From IMG/VR virus record IMGVR_UViG_3300031669_000162, positions 1 through 30,890 of that record: a stretch of 30,890 nucleotides of DNA, one strand, 5' to 3'. The position numbers and the translations under genes are program-made. Positions 8,231 to 14,000 of the stretch are shown here, piece after piece. This DNA is from a virus. The stretch's first letter is position 1. The number at the start of each line of letters is the position of its first letter. The notes under the pieces were generated by a model that worked only from the letters and a program-made list of their open reading frames with translations, ran no database searches and was not told the origin of the DNA.

Positions 8231-8263
8231 TGGCAGGGGGGAACTGGCGTTCTCCCCCTGCCA
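8231..8263 (-). other. Strong intergenic hairpin before glycosyltransferase RBS
   Basis: Outer arms TGGCAGGGGG and CCCCCTGCCA pair perfectly over 10 bp, and GAAC/GTTC adds 4 bp past one bulged base, closing on the 4-nt loop TGGC. It lies between the stop of the decoration gene and the AAGGAAGG site of the glycosyltransferase. There is no T-run on either side, so a Rho-independent terminator is unlikely. mRNA processing or stabilisation, or control of the downstream start, is more plausible. Confidence 0.8.
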
Positions 8264-8274
8264 TGTCCCAGTCC

Positions 8275-9009
8275 CTATGCCTGTAGAATCTCGATGATGA
8301 CGCCCTGCTCTTGAGTGCCCGCGCCACCCCCGAAATGCCAGGTCAAGGTGCTACCCGCAGCCAAGAGGCTGTAGGTTTTAGTGGTCACCGCGACCCGCTT
8401 GGCCTCTCCATCAGCCAGGGTGCCGGACACCGCTACCGCCGTACTGTAGCCCTTGCACATGATGTCCGCCGAGGTGGTGAAGGCCGCTGCGCACTCGTTG
8501 ATGAACTGCACCGCCTGAACCGTGCCCGCCACTGGGGAGTAAACTGCGATGTTGGCCGGAGCGCCCGCCGCGCCACACAGGGCGACGTGCAAAGCTATGC
8601 AAACCACCCGTGGGACCTCTGGGTGAACCACGATCTCGGTACGGCTCTGAATCCAGCCTACCTTCTGCATATTGAGGCCAGGTGTGGTGCCCATGTCCCC
8701 CGGAGTATCCGAGAGATAGAGCGGGTCTCCATACTCGGTGGTAGCTATGGCAAACCCCACCCCTGCCGTGGTCGGTGGCTCAGTCCCGTCCTTCATCAGC
8801 GCGCCACGATAGGCGGTGATGGTGTCACCACTGGCTCCGTCCTCGCCAGCGACGTACAGGGCGTACCGGTCAGCATCGCTGTCTGCAAGTACAACGGTAT
8901 CGCTTACCATCGCCAGCAGGTCGCCACAGCTGGCCGCGGCGGCCAGCAACACTCTCACTTTCCCCCAGCCCTCAACGATGGTCCGGGGTGTCGTATCTGT
9001 AAACGCCAT
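8275..9009 (-). CDS. Capsid decoration/head protein candidate (DUF2190-like)
   Basis: 244 residues from ATG 9009, chosen because AAGGAG stands 8 nt upstream; an in-frame start 39 nt further upstream lacks one. The gene follows the major capsid gene. The text contains SDTVVLADSDADRYALYVAGE, then GVGFAIATTEYGDPLYLSDT and GDMGTTPGLNMQKVGWIQ. That order (initial value, ALYVA, GDPLYLSDTPG, TTPG, VG) resembles DUF2190-type proteins found next to capsid genes as head decoration or stabilising proteins. The C-terminal ~100 residues (VVCIALHVALCG to WHFGGGAGTQEQGVIIEIL) look like an additional beta-rich domain that could be surface exposed. The fused tail domain is longer than the short members of that family I remember. 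Decoration is inferred, not demonstrated. Confidence 0.65.
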   Translation of the reverse strand: MAFTDTTPRTIVEGWGKVRVLLAAAASCGDLLAMVSDTVVLADSDADRYALYVAGEDGASGDTITAYRGALMKDGTEPPTTAGVGFAIATTEYGDPLYLSDTPGDMGTTPGLNMQKVGWIQSRTEIVVHPEVPRVVCIALHVALCGAAGAPANIAVYSPVAGTVQAVQFINECAAAFTTSADIMCKGYSTAVAVSGTLADGEAKRVAVTTKTYSLLAAGSTLTWHFGGGAGTQEQGVIIEILQA

Positions 9010-9024
9010 GTTTTTTCTCCTTGT

Positions 9025-9046
9025 GCCCCGGCCAGATGGCCGGGGC
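9025..9046 (-). other. GC hairpin between capsid and decoration genes
   Basis: GCCCCGGCC pairs perfectly with GGCCGGGGC around the loop AGAT (9 bp, all G-C). It sits between the capsid stop and the AAGGAG of the decoration gene. On the transcribed strand it is followed by ACAAGGAG and an A-run rather than a T-run, so it does not fit an intrinsic terminator. Confidence 0.8.
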
Positions 9047-9083
9047 AATGTTGGATTCCGTCAGGTGTTCCCTGAAGTTCTAG

Positions 9084-10037
9084 CTACGCTGACACAGTGT
9101 CGTTGGCGATCCCATCGATTTGGGCAAGCGCATCTGGCTGATACGTCATCAGTCCCACGTACCACCCAAACCGCGTTCGCATAGCATTCTTGCCTTCAAG
9201 CTCGGGCCAGTGGCGCTTCCACATCTCGCCACCTTGCAGACCGCAGACACCGTCGCCGTCACCGAAGCGGATGGCAAAGATGCTCGTCCCCGTGCCGCCC
9301 GTCTTCGCGTTGTAGACCGTGGCGGATATGGCCTCCGTCTGAAGCAGAAAGTCCGAGGTGACGATTGGCACTTCAGCATTGCCCCAGCAAGGCCACGTGT
9401 GCCCGAACAGCTCCCGCGAGCTCATGTAGGAGCCGACCCCACGCAGATACCTAGTGAGCTTGCCCCTGATCGACTTGCGCATCAGGAGGATGTCCGCATT
9501 GGGAACCAAATCGACCAGATCATCCAGTAGGGTTGTAGTGAGACTACCATCCGTCGAGCCGGTGCCTGCGTGCAGACATTTACTGTCTGTCGCCCCAAAA
9601 CCAGCACTGGTGCCATACGTGCTCGCCAGGTAGTGAAGCCCGTTGAACTCCTTGCTCCCACTGGCTACGCCGTAGATGAAAGTGTCCTCGAACTCGTGAG
9701 CCATGGCTTTCGCCTTCATCTCAACGTCCACTTCGTGCTGATCGTTGATGTTCGAGCGGGTTCTGGCCGCGAAGCAGTCAGTATCCACGTCGCCGATCAG
9801 GATCTTCAGGATGAAGGACATATCCACGGTTTCTCCACTGCTCTCGGTGATTGCCTCACCTACGTTGCGCCATGCAACGGTGGGCAAGGTCTTCTCCCAG
9901 TTCTGAACGATAGAGTTCCCCACCAACTCCCGAAACGGCAGGAAGTTCAGTACAGGGGACTCCTTGATGATGGTCTCCATAACGCCCTTGAGCATGAAGT
10001 CCGTGCACAAGGACGCATAAGCGCTCAGTGTTCGCAT
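9084..10037 (-). CDS. Major capsid protein
   Basis: 317 residues from ATG 10037. Another ATG lies 6 nt upstream, but GGAGG ends only 1 nt before that one and gives proper spacing only to 10037, so the second was chosen. The product has an N-terminal helical part (LKGVMETIIKESPVLNFLPF), a loop with EITESSGETVDM-like content, then a FILKILIGDVDTDCFAARTR segment with a helix carrying VDVEMKAKAMAHEFEDTFIYG and EFNGLHYL. Next come LDDLVDLVPNADILLMRKSI and a late strand FAIRFGDGDGVCGLQ. This order of E-loop-like segment, long spine helix region, NADILLM strand and GDGVCGLQGG segment fits HK97-fold major capsid proteins of this size class. The scaffold gene directly upstream supports it. The fold is known to self-assemble into the head shell. 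Confidence 0.85.
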   Translation of the reverse strand: MRTLSAYASLCTDFMLKGVMETIIKESPVLNFLPFRELVGNSIVQNWEKTLPTVAWRNVGEAITESSGETVDMSFILKILIGDVDTDCFAARTRSNINDQHEVDVEMKAKAMAHEFEDTFIYGVASGSKEFNGLHYLASTYGTSAGFGATDSKCLHAGTGSTDGSLTTTLLDDLVDLVPNADILLMRKSIRGKLTRYLRGVGSYMSSRELFGHTWPCWGNAEVPIVTSDFLLQTEAISATVYNAKTGGTGTSIFAIRFGDGDGVCGLQGGEMWKRHWPELEGKNAMRTRFGWYVGLMTYQPDALAQIDGIANDTVSA

Positions 10038-10050
10038 GTTCATTCCTCCA

Positions 10051-10065
10051 GGCGGTGTTGCCGCC
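10051..10065 (-). other. Short hairpin before capsid RBS
   Basis: GGCGG and CCGCC pair around the loop TGTTG, overlapping the last base of the scaffold stop codon and ending 3 nt before the GGAGG of the capsid gene. Five G-C pairs in a 27-nt gap. It could hinder re-initiation, mark an mRNA processing site, or expose the ribosome site. The role is not shown by the sequence. Confidence 0.7.
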
Positions 10066-10802
10066 TATTTCGCTTCGTGTTCGCGCTGGGCCATCTCAAG
10101 ACCCAGGCGTATCTTTTGCCTCGGTGTCAGACTGCTGAGGTTTGGCATAGACTGACCGCTGCCCAACTGCGGCATCCCGCCCGAAAGCTCGGCCCGCGCC
10201 TGCTTCTGAGCAGCAACACGTTCCGCCTCTTGTATGGCCGTACGTTGCTTCGTTTCCTTGGCAGCCACTTTTAGCTCCACAGCCGCCTCAGCAAACGCCT
10301 TGAGATCAGGGAACTCATTGGCCGCCGCCCGCACGCGCAAGGATTCTCGCCCTTTCTCGTCTGGCACAATCGAGAGAATCGTATTGGCCAGTTCAACAAA
10401 GTCTCCCTGCCGCATGGTTTGGACTTGCTCCTGTAGGGCCTGCTGAACCGCTTCGGCCTGGCCTTTCTGCTGCATGGCCATCCGGTACTCACGGTCAGAC
10501 ATACCCTTGAGCCTCGCTTGCTCAGCCTGATTCGCTCTCTGCGTCTCGATCTCCCGCAGCTTCTGCGCCACGATGGTGTCCGAACGGCTTTGTATCTCTC
10601 GCCTCATCCGTTCATCATCGCTGATCGCAGGTGGCATTGGGGCCAGTCCTGCCTCTGGCTTGGGTTGCTCCTGTGCCGCCGTACCGCCCTCGGAAGGTGG
10701 CGTGGAAGACGCGGGCGCTGCTACGCGGCCCGGTTGCTCCTCTGTGCCACTTACTCCTGTGGCTGGTACTTGGGTCTCGGAAGTCCCGTCGCTGTCTGGC
10801 AT
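10065..10802 (-). CDS. Scaffolding protein
   Basis: 245 residues from ATG 10802, with GGAGG 7 nt upstream. The protein has a disordered acidic/Pro-Ser N-terminus (residues 1-60, with PATGVSGTEEQPGRVAAPAS), then a long charged coiled coil (DDERMRREIQSRSDTIVAQK, EIETQRANQAEQARLKG, EAVQQALQEQVQTMRQGDF). A shorter helical part follows (SLRVRAAANEFPDLKAFAEA), ending with a basic tip containing LTPRQKIRLGLEMAQ. Coiled-coil centre plus basic helix-turn C-terminus immediately upstream of the major capsid gene is the classic layout of a phage scaffold, which guides prohead assembly and then leaves. The start lies 18 nt after a Rho-independent terminator. Confidence comes from position and composition together. 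Confidence 0.8.
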   Translation of the reverse strand: MPDSDGTSETQVPATGVSGTEEQPGRVAAPASSTPPSEGGTAAQEQPKPEAGLAPMPPAISDDERMRREIQSRSDTIVAQKLREIETQRANQAEQARLKGMSDREYRMAMQQKGQAEAVQQALQEQVQTMRQGDFVELANTILSIVPDEKGRESLRVRAAANEFPDLKAFAEAAVELKVAAKETKQRTAIQEAERVAAQKQARAELSGGMPQLGSGQSMPNLSSLTPRQKIRLGLEMAQREHEAK

Positions 10803-10820
10803 TGCCAAACCTCCGTTGTA

Positions 10821-10851
10821 AAGAAAAAGCCCCGCCTTGACAGCGGGGCTT
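10821..10851 (-). terminator. Rho-independent terminator
   Basis: On the minus strand AAGCCCCGC and GCGGGGCTT form a 9-bp stem around the 7-nt loop TGTCAAG, followed by TTTTTCTTT. This is a textbook intrinsic terminator for transcripts coming from the packaging/ejection genes. Its T-run ends 18 nt before the scaffold ATG, in the same direction, so the scaffold-capsid genes lie immediately downstream of it. Confidence 0.88.
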
Positions 10852-10889
10852 ATGCACAGCCGTGGAAAGCGGGGCAGGACACCCTTATG

Positions 10890-10918
10890 GGTATACGGCC
10901 AACCTATCTAGTTTTCAG
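10890..10918 (-). promoter_or_regulatory. Weak candidate promoter upstream of scaffold terminator
   Basis: CTGAAA at -35, a 17-bp spacer and TATACC at -10 read toward the scaffold gene. The -35 is the same hexamer as in the much better packaging promoter at 23952-23980. TATACC matches TATAAT at only four positions. Transcripts from here would have to pass the terminator at 10821-10851 to reach the capsid genes. Confidence 0.3.
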
Positions 10919-11017
10919 TCCGTATCTCGTTTCGATCCACCTCACTATCATCAAGAGAGCAGTGCGGAACATCTCCATGAAAGGCCGCCATTGCTCCCAG
11001 AACTCGCGGTCGGTCAC
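10904..11017 (-). CDS. Small 37-aa protein after polyvalent gene
   Basis: A GTG start at 11017 overlaps the TGA of the polyvalent gene (GTGA), the same coupling used by several neighbours, and the frame runs 37 codons to TAG. The product begins MTDREFWEQWRPFMEMF and continues RTALLMIVRWIETRYGLKTR: an aromatic, charged N-terminus, a short hydrophobic stretch and a basic end. It looks like a single amphipathic or membrane-associated helix. There is no Shine-Dalgarno of its own, so translation would rest on coupling. It fills most of an otherwise empty 211-bp gap. Function unknown. A small membrane-active or assembly cofactor would fit its shape, but nothing proves it. Confidence 0.55.
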   Translation of the reverse strand: MTDREFWEQWRPFMEMFRTALLMIVRWIETRYGLKTR

Positions 11018-14000
11018 GCCACCGCCGCCATTGCCCAACTGGGCAACTGCGCCGACTGCTGCGGCATGGCCATCGGCGCTATCATCTCCACCTCTTCCTC
11101 GGTCAGGTCAGAGTAGAACACCGACAAGAGGGGATGTAATGCCCAGAACATCCGTCGCGCTGGATTCCGCCTGCTGTAGGCCATCTCCATCAGCACGGCC
11201 CCGCGAGGGTCTTGCTGGCGGTAGATAGCCTTCGTGGTCTCTGTTGGCAGCATCGGGTTCGCCCGCCGCATGGCGGTATACTTCGCCATCGCCTCGTTCG
11301 CCGCCTGCGCCTGCTCCTCACTCAGCCCGATGTACTGAGGGATGCGCATGTACTCGTAGTACAGGTCCCTGGCCTCCACGTATTGCGGGTCCAGGTTGCG
11401 GTTGATGTACTCCATAGCCTCGCGCACCATGGCCGCATCCATCCCCTGTTTCAGTTCCTCTCTCTGCCTCACTATCTCACGCGCGTCAGCCATCCCCGTC
11501 AGCGGGTCACGCGCCTGGTCAGCTATCTGGTAGTAGGCATCTATGAACTGGTCTATGGGCGTCTCGGCTGCTGCCTTGCTGAAGTCGATGTCCTTATAGT
11601 CCTTCGTGTTGCGCAACATATCAGGAATGCGAGCCATTATCATCTGCCGCTCTTGCACCGCTTCCCGATACTGGTTGCCCGTCAACTGGTTGCTCCGAAA
11701 CTGCTGGGTGAGTTGCGCTATCTCGGTTCTATACGGCTCTCGCTGGCTATCCACGTCGGCCCAGAACAGCGCCCAAGGTTGCTCCCGCTTCCTGCCCATC
11801 GCCTGAGCCGCCTCGGTTGCAGCCTTCAGGTCTGGCGATTGCTCCAGTCTGGACTTCTGTGGGCGATTCAGTTCTGCCCACGGCTTCTGGAATAGCCCCT
11901 GGGCCAGTTCATCCCTCAGCGCATCCCGCTTTCTGGCAGGTGAGACGGGGAAGGTGCGCAGGCCCGCAAGCTCCGCCGAGCCAACAGCCACGTAATTCTG
12001 CCAGTCTGTCGCGCCCGATTCAATCACGCCCTGCACCCAGAACGGCGTTAGGTTGTCTGCCACAATCCGCTTGGTCAATTGCAGCGGTGTGTCAATCGGC
12101 ATACCGATGAAATCTCGGCGGTTGTACACGTCGATAGACGTGCTTACCACTGGCGAGAACCGACCCCTGATGTAACCCTGGGCTAACTCAGCGGCATCCT
12201 CTGGACTTCGCCCGATCTGCGCCAGTGTGCGCAGGGTCATAAAGAGGGCCCCGCGAATGCCCAGATACTGGTCGCCTACCTGGATGGTAAGCCAGCGACT
12301 TCCCTCTTTCGGGTCAACACGTGCCTTCTGCTTCAGCAGCCCACACAAACCAACGTAGCCCAGCAATGTGACCGCCGCCATCTGGCCCAATGAGCGCCGG
12401 GCCATTTTGCCCCGCAAGTCACCGTGCGCTATGTCCAAGAGCAAACTGGCTGTGGCCCGGTAGAGCCTGGGGGCAAATAGGGTCGCCGATTCTAGTTTCT
12501 GTTGTCTCCGGCTTATGCCCTGTGCGCCTGTCTCCACGACTCCGGTAAACTTGTTCCAGAAAGCCACCAGGTCAGATACGTCATCGGCCTTCTTGATCTG
12601 ATACTCTGTAGCCTCCAGGCCCATGATGCGTGCCGCCATCATCATATTGTCAAAGATTCGCGCTCCTGTCTTGACCGCCTTGCCCACGAGCGGAATCTTG
12701 CCCAAAAAGCCCTGAGCCCCGACAGTCAGCTCCGAGCCGCTGGCAACGAGACCATAGGGCGCGTAGCGATTTACCGTCGCCGCATGATCGGACTGCGCCA
12801 GAAACTTGCCCATGTTCTCTGGCGTGAAGGCCGACTTGAAGCCAACTCCGACGGCCTGCGCCCACTGCTTAGGCCAGTTCGTCAGCATCCCATACAACTG
12901 AGCGAACATCGGGCCAAGATCAAGCGTCGTCGTTAGGGTTCGGGGAACATTGTTGACTGCACCCACCACATCGGCAAATTCCTCCGGCCAAGTAAGCGGC
13001 GAGTCCTGTAACAGGTTCTTGATGCCCAGAATGTCCTCTGTAGGGGCAAAGTATCGGCCCCGTATTCCTGGCAAGCTCACCTCGCCATAGCGGGCCTTCT
13101 TGCCCACTCGCTGCGGTATATTCGCCAGAACATAGTCCAGGACTCTCTGGTTGGCGATTCGCCGATAGATTGCCCTCCCTGAAATCTCGGCGGCATCTGT
13201 CAAGTCCAGGTATCGAAAGCCTTCCGCCAAAGCCTCCGCCATCGTGTCGAACTCTCGGGGCTTCTCGAATCCCGCCAGCGCGGTCAGCCAACGTCCGCCA
13301 GGCGCTCCCCTGATCGTAGCCGCCTCCATCGTCCCATCCGGCATCATCCGCCCCATGACGGTTCTAGCCCAGTAGTGCTCCCCAGCCCCATACTCGGCCT
13401 TGGGTATGTCGATGCCCTCGGCAGCAGCCAGCCTATCCAGATCGTCGAAGTAGGCCCAACCCTCATCTATGAAGGCCTGCTGGTCTGCCGTCAGGGTAGC
13501 TTTCACCTTGCCTTCGGCGAGATCACCTATGGGCAACTTCTTGCCGCCGATTGAAGCGATGTTGTCCTTCACGTTGAAGAGCTTGTCCGGGTCCCCGAAA
13601 GAGCGCAGGTTGGCAACCGCGCCCATGACTGCCGTGTTGCCGTCGGCCCTGATGGTGCCCATCAACAGTCTGGCTTCCGATGCAGGGTCAGTGCCAGAGA
13701 CGCCGATGTGCTGAAGGATGTACTTCACCGGATTGCCTGGCGTGCCCTCAGCCCAATCCATCAGCTTGCGCACATTGTCTGGCCTCTCGGACAGCCGCAG
13801 AATCTCATCCGTTGGCAGCATCGTCGCAAAACGCGAGGGGCCTGCGGGTCCAGCGGCTGGTGCTGCCAGGGCGATGCCCGGCCCTTGTGGGGGCGCTGCT
13901 ACTGGTGGTATCGGGCCCGCCACCCGCGCACCCGCTGGCGGGCCTCCTGGCGTTATCTGCACCCCTGCCCCGGCAAGTGGTGGCTGCACCGGCTGGCCTG

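Noticed and set aside
8231-9046. Hairpins considered as terminators
   Set aside because: No T-run follows them on the transcribed strand; only 10821-10851 meets the criteria.
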